A stretch of DNA of 64,000 bases from Neoceratodus forsteri (lineage: Eukaryota; Chordata; Ceratodontiformes; Ceratodontidae), in NCBI GenBank assembly GCA_016271365.2, contig CM057459.1:492417501-492481500 (forward strand). Reading direction: 5' to 3'. A program made the position numbers and the translations under genes. The notes beneath the pieces are model-generated. The model was not told the DNA's origin and made no database searches. It worked only from the letters and a program-made list of their open reading frames with translations. Below are positions 22,154 to 33,108 of this stretch, piece by piece (within the stretch, counting starts at the first letter, position 1; each line of letters starts with the position of its first letter).

Positions 22154-25100
22154 TTGCCCAATTCCCCAATTCCTTTCTATTTGTCTCCTCAAAACTCTCC
22201 TTGCTTGTCTGGAGACTATATCACTATAGTTAATCTTGCAGACATCATGCATTTTGTTGATCTCCTGATATGTGCCATCTTGTATGACTCGCTGGTCTTG
22301 GATCCTGCACCTACTTGGCATGCTGGCACCCAACTTGGGACCTGGGCAAAAACCCTGTACCCATCTGCCAATTCTGGCTACTATCCCAAACTTGTTGCTG
22401 CCAAGATTCTCTTATATGTAGCTCTAAACATCCTTGGCCTTTGCACTAAGGTGCCCCCTTGCTATAAACACGCCCATGCAAGAGTGAAAGACAAAAGTTA
22501 CTAAAGCTTCTGTTGGTTATTTCTAGGAAACTCTTGCTTCTCCTCTTGCTGTGTTCTGGCAATGTTGAGCTTATTCCCAGACCTAGCATTGGCTCGCCTG
22601 CAGACCTCTCTAACCTGAAAGGACTTAGCTTTATGCACATTAGTGCATGTAGCCTGTTAAAAAAAATCTCTCCTATCCAGGCCTGGACAAGTCATACTTC
22701 CCCAGATATCCTGGTGATTTCTGAATCATGGCTCCGTCCCTCTGCCAGTAACCATTCTGTTCACCACCCCTCCTACTCACTATTCCGTACTGATAGACAG
22801 ACTAGAGGTGATGGGGTGGCTATTTATGTCAAGGACAAGTACTCAGTCTCCATCCTGGACTCAGCCTTTGTCCCCAGCGAATTTGAAACTCTATCTCTCC
22901 AAGTGGAGATCACTGCTGGAGTCTCGGTCAGTGTAATAGGCTGTTATAGGCCCCCTTCAGCAGGATTGCAGCTCCTAGACCATTTAAGCAATCTCCTGGG
23001 GCATAACTCATTTGAAACAATAATACCTGGGGACTTAAACTTAGACTGGCATTCCAATGCCTCCTCTCCCCTTAAATCCCTTTGTGACTCGTTGGGGCTG
23101 TACCAGCTCATCAATGAAGCTACACATCTAAACAAGAGCAACCCTGCCAAAAGCACCCTGTTGGACCTTATCACAGTTAGTAAGCCTCATCTGTATTCCC
23201 ACACTGGAGTCTTCTTCTCAGACATCAACAATCACTGCTTTATCGCTTGTGTTAGGTCTTGTCATACCCCTACCCTCCCACCTAAATTCACTATAAAAAG
23301 AAGCAGGTGCAACTTTGATCCTTGGTCATTCACTGCTGAGCTAAGTCACTCTCCTCGATGGCAGGACTCCTACCTAGCAGAATCCTTGGCTCTTGCCTAT
23401 GACATTTTCCAAGACATTGTGGTAAATGCTTTGAACAAGCATGCCCCCCTAGTTACATCCTGAGTTAGAAGCAAATCTTGCCATTGGTTCTTTCCTGAAC
23501 TAAAGAGTGCACTACGGAATAGGGACAGGCTATGGAAAACTGCATGCAGAACAAAGTTACCTAACGACTGGAACTTTTTTAGGAGAGCAAGAAATCTCTA
23601 TACCAAATTGGTCAGAGAAACTAAGGCTAATTATTACCGCGCACAACTTGAAGTTTCTTCCACATGTTCATCCAAATTCTGGAGGACCATTAGAGATATC
23701 GAAAATCATTCCTCTGGTAACTCCTTGCCTGAAAAAATCCCAGTTGGTACTTCCTCAGTCACTGATAAACCTACTATCCTGGACTCGTTCAACGACCATT
23801 TTGCCACTGCTGGCCTAGCTTTCGATTCCTCCCCAGCTAGTACTCTTCTGCACAACTTGGTCTTGATACCCCTGACTCCCCCACAATTAACACATCCTTC
23901 TCTCTCCAAGCCACATCCTTCAAGGAAGTGGAGGATCTCTTGCTCCAGCTGGATGATAGCAAAAGCCCTGGGGCTGACCTCATTGATCCCTTCTTTCTAA
24001 AGGCAGGCTCCCATGCTCTAGCCATGCCTATTACACATTTGTTCAACTTATCCATCTCCCAAGGTGTCCTTCCTACCATTTGAAAAACTGCCCATATTGT
24101 TCCTATACTCAAGAATGGGGATCATAGCGATCTGAATAATTACAGGCCCATCTCTCTCCTCCCTGTACTGTCTAAAATGCTAGAGAAAATCGTTAACTCC
24201 CAACTCAGGATCTACCTGGAGTCAGCGAATCTCCTGAACCCGGTCCAGTCAGGGTTTAGGGCTCAACATAGCACTATTTCTACCCTTGCCAACATTAGTA
24301 ATGACTGGCTGGGCGAGCTGGACAACAAGAATTTTGTTGGTGCAGTCTTCCTGGACCTCAGCAAGGCTTTCGACACTGTTGACCATTCCTTGCTCTTTTC
24401 ATCCCTCCGGAATATTGGCCTGGATGCTCCCTCTCTTAGGTGGTTCCATAATTACCTAACTGACGGCTCCCAGCAAGTTAAGGCTGATGGTGAGGTCTCG
24501 CCCCTCAAACCTCTTACTCTGGGTGTTCCGCAAGGTTCCACCTTGGGACCCCTGCTTTTCACAATCTATATTAATAGAATTAATGCCACCATTAATAAGG
24601 CCAAAATACATCTCTTCACGGATGACACAGTGCTCTACACTAGTGGGCCATCTCTTGACGCAATACTCTCAACTCTCCAGAGCGAATTCGATCTGCTGCA
24701 ACTCCAGCTCCTAAAACAGAAGTTGCTCCTGGACGTGAAGAAACTAAAGCTATGCTCTTCTCTCCCATGTCCAACTCTCCTATCCCTCTCTCCCATGGTT
24801 CTCTATCCCCTATCTCCACCATCCTGGGGGATCAGTTGGAATATGTGTCTTCCTTCAAATACCTCTAGGCCTGGATCGACAGCTCTCTCCTTCCAGGGAC
24901 ATATTGAAGAGCTAATAAAGAAAATCTGACAGAGACTAGGACTATTCTTTAGAATGAAAAACCTTCTACCAAGGGAGGCAAAAAAGCGGCTAGTCCAAAC
25001 AACATTTCTTCCCTTGTTAGACTATGCTGACTTTCTATATAGCCAAGGCCCTGCTGGTACTCTTGTCAAACTCAATACACTCTACCACAGAGCCTTAAGG

Positions 25101-25300
25101 TTCATAACAGAGCTCCCCTACTCCACCCACCACTGTCTCCTATATACTGCTGTGGGCTGGCCTTCCCTACTCTTAGGCATCAGAGAAATGCGGCACTTTG
25201 GACATACAGAGCCCTTACGAATAATCTGCACAGCTATATTATAGCTTGACTGCCATTAAGCCCCCAAACTAATTATGCGCTGAGAAGTGCTTCTTACATA
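22154..25300 (+). pseudogene. L2 ORF2 pseudogene, copy 3, with mutated 2A-like motif
   Basis: An upstream ORF (22154-22504) includes MHFVDLLICAILYDSLVL (Met at 22247), a hydrophobic start comparable to copy 2. A frame change leads to 22513-23463. There the leucine run ends SGNVELIPRP (22555-22584): the invariant NPGP has become IPRP, so ribosome skipping should be lost. The endonuclease follows (ISESW, GDLNLDWHS) with SDINNHC in place of SDxxDHC. The reverse transcriptase at 24177-24850 keeps SKAFDTVDH and GVPQGSTLGPLLF, but its catalytic box reads FTDD. Stops or shifts occur at about 23460, 23600, 23830, 24080 and 24930. Confidence 0.88.
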
Positions 25301-25840
25301 ATGCTAAAAATACCTAAGGTTAGATCCTGCTTTGGCAGGGCGTTTATTTATTTATTTTATTTTTATTTATCAAGTCTAGGATTACAAATACCTTTGAGCC
25401 TTGGCTCTTTTACAAAGGTTCCACATCAGAGAAATACAAATTATGGGGAACATCAAGACAGACCTTACAACAATGTGGACATTGCAAACAGAGTACAGAT
25501 TAATACAATTCAAGGCTAGCATTGTAACAAGGCAGCCAGTGGCATTTGTCAGAGAAAATAGACAGATAAGAAGTGCCAGAGTCATAGGGAGAGGGAAGAG
25601 GGAAGGGGGGGAGAAGGAATGTAGGAAGGTTGGGGAGAGGGTGAAAAGTGCAGCACTGGGTATACCAAGATGTGAGGGTAGAGGGTAAGGCGTTTATAAG
25701 CCATGTACTTCCCTTGCTGTTGAACAAGCTGCAAAAAACCCTGAAAATAAACCTCCCCTTTAGGCTTGCTGAATTTAAAGCTTTAATCATATGCCAACTC
25801 AAAGAATCCTGCAACTGCTTCCCTTAATCCCTTGGACTGT
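25301..25840 (+). pseudogene. L2 copy 3 ORF2 C-terminus, interrupted
   Basis: The C-terminal region (KVRSCFGRAF) is cut after 25346 by an antisense L2 fragment and resumes at about 25697. Sequence corresponding to the end of copy 2 (ESCN/KCFP) is at about 25803-25825. There are no catalytic residues in this part. Confidence 0.7.
25347..25688 (-). mobile_element. Short antisense L2 3' fragment with 8-bp duplication
   Basis: Flanked by GGCGTTTA at 25339-25346 and 25689-25696. On the minus strand it ends in GAGCCAAGGCTC (25395-25406), then 'aataaaaataaaataaataaa', the same layout as the other L2 3' ends. It is therefore a heavily 5'-truncated L2, about 340 bp, in antisense orientation inside copy 3. 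Confidence 0.78.
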
Positions 25841-26269
25841 GGCCGTTGTGCTTACCCCTGCTCCTTCTCCATCACCCCTTGACCCAACTCTCTGCCCATA
25901 CCTTGCCCCCTCTCTTCTAAGTATTCTATTGCTGTTCTGCCCCTTTACTAAAAAAATAAAATAAAATAAAACTTGATGTCTCCCCAGTGAAGATCGTAAC
26001 TAGTTCATTCCAGTTCTGTGCATTACACTATTCCATGCTTTTAACCTGTACATATCTATTGCTGTACTTTATTTTGTATTCCTTGTGTGTGATGGCTCTG
26101 TGCTAGCCTGTTTATATCTGATATAATGTATACTGCTGTGTTTGGCAGCAATTTAAATTCTGTTGTTTCCTTCTGTGCCTCTGTATTGTTCTCCCAGGTC
26201 CACCTCGAAAATGAGCTTGCTCAACGGTGTCCTCCTGGTTAAATAAACATTTTGATTGATTGATTGATG

Positions 26270-26402
26270 AGTAGGGGAAAGCGGCAGGTGGGTAGAGGCA
26301 GGAGATCATGAAGGGTCTTACATTAGGCAGGAAAATATGGACAGACTGGATGGACCTGAAGGTCCTTATGATCTGCCGTCAACCTCTGTGTTCCTATGTA
26401 AC
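26270..26402 (+). repeat. CR1 3' end
   Basis: Contains 'cagactggatggac', 'ctgccgtcaacctctgtgtt' and a terminal 'cctatgta', the standard end of CR1 elements in this window (compare 62755-62815 on the minus strand). It could be the downstream part of the CR1 interrupted at 15378. Confidence 0.75.
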
Positions 26403-27729
26403 CAAAAGTGAAAAAACAAGCAAAAGAATGCAGATGTGGACAAAAGAAGGACCAGTTGATGCAGCTTGATTTCTGGAGTAGGAGCTGCATTGTGGACTCG
26501 AAGGCCTCCTTGGGCTCTGACACTGTGTCCTTGGAAAGCAACAGGTATGCATCCCTACACCACCAAACCTCTGAAGATACACCTCCTTGCCCCCACCCAT
26601 CCTTCAAAAATGACAGCGGCAACTCACTCACCCACCAAGAAAAAGTCCTGGACCAAGATTGCAACTAGCAGCTAGCAGCTTGACTAGGGCAGAGGAGATG
26701 AATGAAAAACTTCCCAAACTGTCTCAGATGACCTCTGCTGCCATCTTAGTTTAATGTGGACTGTAATGTAACTGTAAAGCAGGTTAACTTTTATTATTCT
26801 TTTAGATTTGTCCCTATTTTCCTTATAAAAGGTGCTTGCTTTCTGTAGCCCTATCTGGGCCCCCCCATTATTTAAGGAGCCCTAGCCCTTGATAGGGCAA
26901 TGGGGAGAGGTCGGTTCTGATACTTTTTGGCACCGCCAACAGCATTGCCCTTTTAGGCAACAACCCACACACTTATGTGTGATACAGGGTCAGTGCACCT
27001 ATTTCAAGGTCACTGGGCTTCTCCTTTCTGTTACAATGGACTGCACCCAGGCAATGATAGGACTGCTGGAACTCTTATTACTGTCCTTCTGGGACCCACT
27101 TTTTGACACAACAGGCTAACTGATTAAGTAAAAATCCTGCTAGGACTCCAGAGGAAGGGGAGGTGTTTGCTAGGTGGGCACAAACAAAGTACTGTGGAGG
27201 TAAAGAAAAATGGATAAGAGGAGAACTGCACCCAGGGATAGGCTACCTTAGGAGGTGGGCACTGTTATTGATATTGGACAGTGCTTTGTTAAGCAGCCCA
27301 AGATCAGATACTGTCCTCTGACCTCTGACCAGCACTCCTGGATGGGATCCAGCCAGGAACAGACTTGGGGCTAGTCCAGCTCAACATCCCTCACTCCAGT
27401 AGTCAAACACCCACCAGTAGTAGGCAGCAGGCTGGCCAACTCATATGAGCTTATGAGGACAGCTACCACTCCCAAGGGGTAAATGTCCATACGGAGGCAC
27501 ATGCTGATGAGGACAAAGTGGAATGTGATGTTTTTGTTTCCTCTTCAGGAGTCTAAAGGCACACTGTCCTTCTTTCAGACGGTACTGGATTCAGACAAGG
27601 CTCTAAAGAGGAATGTAGAGGAAGGGGAAGGAGGACACATGGGTTAAAGGGCTATGGGGTTTGTTACTACAGTTCTGTTTCTTGGTTGTTCGCTACCTTA
27701 TTTAACTACCAAACTTGAGATCACCACAG
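26403..27729. other. Unassigned stretch
   Basis: Short ORFs at 26408-26668 and overlapping frames have no family I can support; a diverged L1 ORF1 start is conceivable. The rest, including the GC-rich part around 26840-27120, shows no recognisable gene or repeat. Confidence 0.35.
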
Positions 27730-27895
27730 ACAATCAGATGAGTGAAAGAAGTAAGTGCCTCAGCTGAGACCTGAATCCAGGCCGCTCGGAATACCGTTCC
27801 GACTGCACTACCAGCTGCGCCACAAAGGCAACTGGAAACTAGGCTGTCCCTGAGCACATTACTCTTTCCCCAATGCTCAATATGGTGCTGCACAA
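27730..27895 (-). repeat. tRNA-derived SINE, copy A
   Basis: Minus strand: 'gtggcgcagctggtagtgcag' (A-box-like) followed by 'ggattcaggtctcagctgaggcactt' (B-box-like). Upstream of the tRNA-like part is 'gagtaatgtgctcagggacagcc', also present in copies B and C. In this family the tRNA-like part therefore lies inside the element, not at its very start. Confidence 0.65.
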
Positions 27896-27949
27896 ATAAT
27901 TACATTTTTAATCACATGAATGGGGTGTGCATACTTATGAAACACATAT

Positions 27950-28170
27950 AAACAGTGGAGAGAAGAAGTAAGTGCCTCAGCTGGGACTTGAACTCATGCC
28001 GTAATACCATTCTTATTGTGCTACAAGCAGTGTCACCGAAGCAACTGGAACCTGGGTGTCCCTGAGCACATTACTCCTTCTCCAATGCACAACCTGCTGC
28101 TACACAAAGAATTGCATTTTCAATCAGATGAGCACGGTGTGCATATTTATGGAACACATACAGACAGAGG
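27950..28170 (-). repeat. tRNA-derived SINE, copy B
   Basis: Same family and orientation as copy A, with a degraded tRNA-like part at about 27965-28035 and the shared 'gagcacattactcc' block near 28062. It abuts copy C in the opposite orientation. Confidence 0.6.
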
Positions 28171-28385
28171 AGATTATTATTATTTGTTTAGCACCAGGTT
28201 GTGCACTGGAGAAAAAGTAATGTGCTCAGGGACAGCCTAGTTTCCAGTCACCTTGGTGGCACAGCTGGTAGCACAGTTTTGGGTGGCATGGGTTCAAGTC
28301 CCAGCTGAGGCACTTACTTCTTTCTCTCCTCTGTTTGTATGTCTTCCATAAATAAGCACACCTCACTCATATAACTGAAAATGAG
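28171..28385 (+). repeat. tRNA-derived SINE, copy C, inverted relative to B
   Basis: Plus strand: 'gcactggagaaaaagtaatgtgctcagggac' (about 28203-28233) is the inverse of copy B. The tRNA-like 'ggtggcacagctggtagcac' (28254-28273) and 'gggttcaagtcccagctgagg' (28290-28310) follow. B and C together form a large inverted repeat with ATT-rich sequence at its centre (28170-28180). Confidence 0.65.
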
Positions 28386-28524
28386 TCCACAACTGCAAAG
28401 TTGATGCAGGCAAGAGTGGTTATGGAATACCTTGGGAGGGTGCAAGGGGTTTACATAGAGCATTTGATATCACTATCAACAATGAGGACAGTTTGTTAAT
28501 GAAATAAATGTCTTGGATTGGAAT

Positions 28525-28760
28525 GGTGTCAGTGTGGCTCAATTGGTAGCACATCTGCCTATGTGTCAGATGACTGTGAGTTCTAGTCCTGCATCAGGAT
28601 TAGGGTAATTCCATAAAAGGGAACAGTCACCAAAAAGGGCCCATACTCAAGAGTGGGGCTGGTCCCAATGTGCAAAAACATCTTGTTGGACTCAGTAGCA
28701 CAGTGGGTATGTCACAGAATTAGCAAACAGCAGATCAGAGTTCTAGCACTTGAATTAACA
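28525..28760 (+). repeat. tRNA-like SINE fragment(s)
   Basis: An A-box-like TGGCTCAATTGG at 28535-28546 and a B-box-like 'gagttctagtcct' (about 28578) form a head similar to the SINE at 45187. A second, weaker tRNA-like stretch lies at 28684-28750. The body is not clearly preserved. Confidence 0.5.
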
Positions 28761-28784
28761 TATACTACTATGTTTCCATAACAA

Positions 28785-29115
28785 CAAGGGGCATGAGTGG
28801 AAACTGACAGGGGGAAGGTTCAGGTGGGATGTGAGAAAGTATTATTTTATAGAAAAGGTGGTGGAACCATGGAACTACCTGCTGGCCAAGGTGGTGGCAT
28901 TTGGAACTGTGGGTGGTTTCAAATGTGCTTGTGATAGAATAAAGGGGATAGTCATACCTGGCATGGACAAGGTTGGGGAAGAAATAAAATAATTGTTAGG
29001 GAGAGCTAATACCCCTACTGATGCCAAGTCAGGGAGCTATATAGAGACCAATGAGCAGACTGGATGGACCACTGGACATTTTCTGCTGTCATCTTCTATG
29101 TGTCTATGTATGTTT
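28785..29115 (+). repeat. CR1 3' fragment
   Basis: The 'gtgagaaagtattattttatagaaaagg' region corresponds to the end of the CR1 ORF2. The 3' UTR includes 'gcagactggatggacc' and ends in 'ttctatgtgtctatgtatg', the CR1-type octamer tail. Confidence 0.78.
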
Positions 29116-29189
29116 GTATGTCAGTGGACTTTAATCCTGAATCAAGTGGAAGAAGGCAATGTCACATGATGAATGCCTTAAAGCCCACC

Positions 29190-31475
29190 AAGCTTTCCTT
29201 CAAAATACCAGGCTGACTGTAGCTGAAGCAGCAAAACTGAAGTGAGACTGGGTGGAAGACAAAAGGTGAAGAGTTACTAATTCAGCCAAATGGAGGATAT
29301 CCATTCTGATACATAAAGCCCTGGGGTGAAGGGTAGGCATGACTAGAACCAGTAAAGGATGGAGGTGGCAGCTTATGACAGTGACTGTGCCAAATGATCT
29401 GCTCATTCTGGTCAAAATTTGTGGGACCAATGCAGATGACCCTGCATTCTTCCATAGCAGAAGTCAGGAACTCATGGAGTTTATTAAGGAGAGATCGCCA
29501 ATTAATGTGGTAGCAGGTATAAATGTGACCTTAGAGATACAAGCTGATAGAAGTGGGGGGATCCTCTGAACCCCATTCATACACAGTCAAGGCTGACATA
29601 GCAATGATGGTGGAGCACAGCCTGAAGGATGTGTGGTGACTGCAAGCCCACCATCCCAACACCGAAGACTGCACATGTTTCTTGGCTGACCCCATGTCCT
29701 CCAGCAGGACACAACTGTGGTTGGCCAGTTCCAGTGTCATGTCCATCTTGCAGATGCTATCATTCATCCCATCTTCATCTCTGACCATGCCCCCTGTAGA
29801 GCTCAAAGTGTTATGGGGACCAGCACCCCAGAAGTCTTCCGCATAGAGACTGAACCCACTGTTCCTGGAGGATCCATTTTTAAAACTGGCTAAAGGAGGA
29901 GGTCAAGACATATTGGAGTGACAGTGACAATGGGGACATTTCTAATTAGACCCTATGGGAGGCACTCAGAGACACCCTGACAGGCAGGGTAATGGCATAT
30001 GCTGCCAAAGGAGGAGGGTCAGACAGGCTGAACAAGCTAATCTGGAAACGGAACTGAAAGAGGCAGAAACTGAGTATAAGAGTGCACCCCTCCAGAACCT
30101 AGTAGCTAAAGTACTAAGTACCAGAGTCAAGACTTAATTAACTTTTGACCAGAAAAGTCAAACTAGCCATCTGGCATTTATGCCATTTGTCCTGGAAGCA
30201 TGTAAACAAATCCAAAAAGTTCCTAGCCTTCAGGCTAAAATGCAGACAGACAGGGAAACTTATCTATGGTCTCAAGGAAGATTCCAGCACAATCAGACAT
30301 CAACCCCACAACATCAATGTCATAATTCAGCAGTTTTACTGTGGGCCCTATGCATACCCCTCCCCTTCTACCAAGACAGCTGTAAAAGTCTTCCTAAACT
30401 CGTTACCACTCCAGACACTTTTGCCCACACACTCCTCAGCCCTTGAAGGCTCCCTTACAACCCAGGAGGTGTCACAGGCACTTAAAGCTCTAAGTTTACA
30501 TAAAGACCTGGGGGGAGACTGATTCCCAGCAGACTTTTATTACTCACTGACTGACAAGAATGCCACTTACCATCTAAGGATCTTCCAAGAATGACTGACT
30601 TCTGCAACACTCCCTCTATTCATTAGTGAGGTGGTGATCACAGTGCTCTTCAAAAAAGGGAAAGACCCAGTCTCATCAGGAAGTTACTGCCCTATCTCCC
30701 TTATTGATGCAGATGTAAAGGTTCTAACAAAAGTCATGGCTGCCAGGCTGGGAAAGGTCCTCTCCAGTCTTATTCATCCATCACAGACTGACTTTGTCAA
30801 AGGCAGACTAAGCTTGGACTATCTCAGGATGCTGATTTCCCCAATCCACAAGGCACAGCCTGACACGTCTCCGGCAGTAGCACTGGTGGAAGACTTCAAA
30901 AAAGCCTTCAATTCTGTCAAATGGCAATACCTTCTAACCACCCAACTTATAATGGGGTTGGGACACGCCTTTAGGTATTGGATCCAACTCCTGTACTCTG
31001 CACCACAGCCTTTATTCTCATCAGTGGCCTTCAGTTAGCCCTTCCCTTCCAGAAAGGAACTAGACAGATCTGTCTCCTATCTCCCCACTATTTGTGTTAG
31101 TCATTGAGCCCTAAGTCACAACCCTCAGAGAGCAACCAAGCATTCAAGGCATTAAGTTGTATGATACTGACTACATTACTTTCCTCTAAGTAGATGACCT
31201 AATGTTCACTTTGTCCAATGCTTTGGAGTCAGTCACCTTGGTTTTATCTCTGCCCCAAACGTTCTCCAAAGTTTCAGTACTGACAGTGAACTAAAGCAAA
31301 CTTGAAGTACTTCCCATGAATGCGACCTGCTCCCATGAGGGCTTTAGGAAGGCTGTCATCGCATGGGTTATTAATGACATCACCTACCTGATGATAAAGC
31401 TAAATAGCAGTCTCTCCAAACTAGTGGCTTTGAACTTGGGAACCTCTCCTAGCATCCACTAAGGTGGAGCTGCAA
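29190..31475 (+). pseudogene. L1-clade ORF2 pseudogene (endonuclease and reverse transcriptase)
   Basis: Segments read in order. LTVAEAAKLK and NDLLILVKICGTNADDPAFF (29210-29460) are the L1 APE endonuclease. HPNTEDCTCFLADPMSSSRT (about 29655) matches the HPTQxxYTFFSHxHxSYSRID region, and SFIPSSSLTMPPV matches its SDHAPV end. SYCPISLIDADVKVLTKVMA, QTDFVKGRLS and FKKAFNSVKWQYL (30680-30930) are reverse transcriptase. The catalytic YADD appears as stop-VDD (about 31186). Many frame shifts; dead. It ends without a clear poly(A). Confidence 0.85.
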
Positions 31476-31559
31476 ACCCTTACAGAAATATCAGTGTGCT
31501 GCGTACATGCAGAATGCATGCCACATGTTTAATTGTGCAACGTTTGCATGCAGCTCACA

Positions 31560-31760
31560 TACACAAACTGAACATAAGTGAACCAGGTCTAAAAAGCAAA
31601 TCAGGTTTGCATGCTGCAAGCCTGACATGTGTGCAGCAGGTAAGCTGGTGCAAACATCTTCTAAAAATCAAATCAGGTTTGTGTTTTGCATGCTTGACAT
31701 GAGTGCAGCAGTTAAGCTAGTGTGAACATCATTTAAAAATCACATCAGGTCCACATGCTG
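31560..31760 (+). repeat. Minisatellite, about 75-bp units
   Basis: About two and a half copies of a unit with 'aaatcaggttt', 'gacatg-gtgcagcag-taagct-gtg-aacat'. Units start near 31596, 31670 and 31740. 'gcatgc' palindromes recur in the array. Confidence 0.65.
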
Positions 31761-31764
31761 CAGG

Positions 31765-31900
31765 CAACCTGGGAGCACATGGAAGTTAAGTGACTTGCTC
31801 AGGGTCACCCAGTATGCAAGTGGGGGCTGTGGGATTCAAACCCAGATTTTCAGATTTGCAGCTCAGAGCCTTAAACCACTGTGTTATACTGCCTCCCCTA
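31765..31900 (-). repeat. MIR-like CORE-SINE, head and core
   Basis: Minus strand: head with A-box-like 'agtataacacagtgg' (about 31880-31894) and B-box-like 'ggtttgaatccca', then the core around 'gtgaccctgagcaagtcacttaac'. The L2-like tail is missing. Confidence 0.78.
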
Positions 31901-31905
31901 GTTAT

Positions 31906-32240
31906 GGCAGTCATCTGGTTTATGGTTCATGATGTTGGTGTAGTAAACAGCAGTACATTGCATATCAGATGTAAAATGTCAATAAGTAGGTCATGCAATA
32001 GATGTGCTGAGCAGTTACTGAAGCAAGAAATGGATTTAGGATAGTAAAATATTCCTGTTTGAAAACTGATAAATGTGTGACATTTGTAACTCAATTTCAA
32101 GGAGGTCATTATGGGGTGTCAATGTACAATATAAAGTAGTTATAGCTTTCAAGTTGTCTGGATAATTGTTTTGTACTACCACTATTACTAAACTTAAATT
32201 ATTCTATGAAGAAAATGAAGTTTATGTAACTGTCTGTAAA
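31906..32240. other. Unassigned stretch
   Basis: AT-rich, no gene or repeat recognised. Confidence 0.4.
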
Positions 32241-33108
32241 TGTATTAAAAATATTTACTTGTCCTTATAATGTAATGCATTAAATGCTGTTGCTAGGTTA
32301 AGAAATCACATAACAACGCCCAGGGCATTAGGGTTTCTGAACATAAAATTCTGCCCTGTAGGGACTGACAGGCATCAGGGATGTTACTTGGGATTGTCAA
32401 CAGTAATGCTCATGCCATTCAACCCCCATCCCCACCCTGCAGCCAGTGACAGGTATCAAGGTGTGCCTTTGACTCTTCAGCCCCAAAGTTCACTCCATTT
32501 TTTTATACAGTACTGTACCCATTTCAGCGTATTTCCTTATGGAATGGGGTGAGTGTAAAGCTTGAACACCCCAAGGCACACCTTGACACTTGTCTGTTTC
32601 TGTAGGGTAGGGTGAGGTGAAATGGCATGAACGTTATGGGCAATGACCCAAAGGCACACCCCAATGCCTGTCCATGTATTAAAAAGATTTACTTGTCCTT
32701 ATTATGTAATGCATTAAATGCTATTGCTAGGTTACTAAGTCACATAACAAAGCCCAGAGCATTAGGGTTTCTGACCATAACATCCTCCCCTGTGGGGACT
32801 GACAGGCATCAGGGTTGTGACTTTGGATTGTCAACGGTAATGCTCAAGTCATTCCACTCCATCACCACCCTGCAGCCAGTGACAGGTATCGAGGTGTGCC
32901 TTTGACTCTTCAGCCCCAAAGTTCACTCAATTTTCTTATACAGTACTGTACCCATTTCAGCATATTTCTTTATGGAATGGAGTGAGTGTAAAGCTTGAAC
33001 ACCCAAAGGCACACCTTGACACTTGTCTGTGTCTGCAGGGTAGGGTGAAATGAAATGGCATGAGCGTTATGGGCAATGACCCAAAGGCACACCCCAATGC
33101 CTGTCCAT
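32241..33108 (+). repeat. Two tandem copies of a 434-bp unit
   Basis: 32241-32674 and 32675-33108 are the same 434-bp sequence at roughly 90% by eye, with almost no indels (both start TGTATTAAAAA and end at 'cctgtccat'). Each unit contains an internal, imperfect echo ('gacaggcatcagg' and 'gacaggtatcaagg'). It could be a short piece of a satellite or a local duplication. No ORF is shared. Confidence 0.88.

Larger units (their letters stand above)
21755..26268 (+). mobile_element. L2-clade LINE, copy 3, near full length
   Basis: The 5' end resembles that of copy 2 (shared 'ctgaagacctc' and 'agcaatgaggtacagacag' sequences from about 21782). The ORF region runs from about 22154. The 3' end carries GAGCTTGCTC at 26213-26222, 'cctggttaaataaac' and a TTGA tail ending near 26268. 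It lacks the long tandem 5' repeats of copy 2. An antisense fragment of another L2 interrupts it at 25347-25696. A possible flanking ATGAGT (15379-15384 and 26267-26272) would bracket copies 2 and 3 together. Confidence 0.82.

Noticed and set aside
22091..22333. Minus-strand 80-codon ORF
   Set aside because: Lies opposite the L2 copy 3 N-terminal region and has no family resemblance.
28254..28315. A tRNA gene
   Set aside because: It is one of three copies of a dispersed SINE with a shared upstream block.
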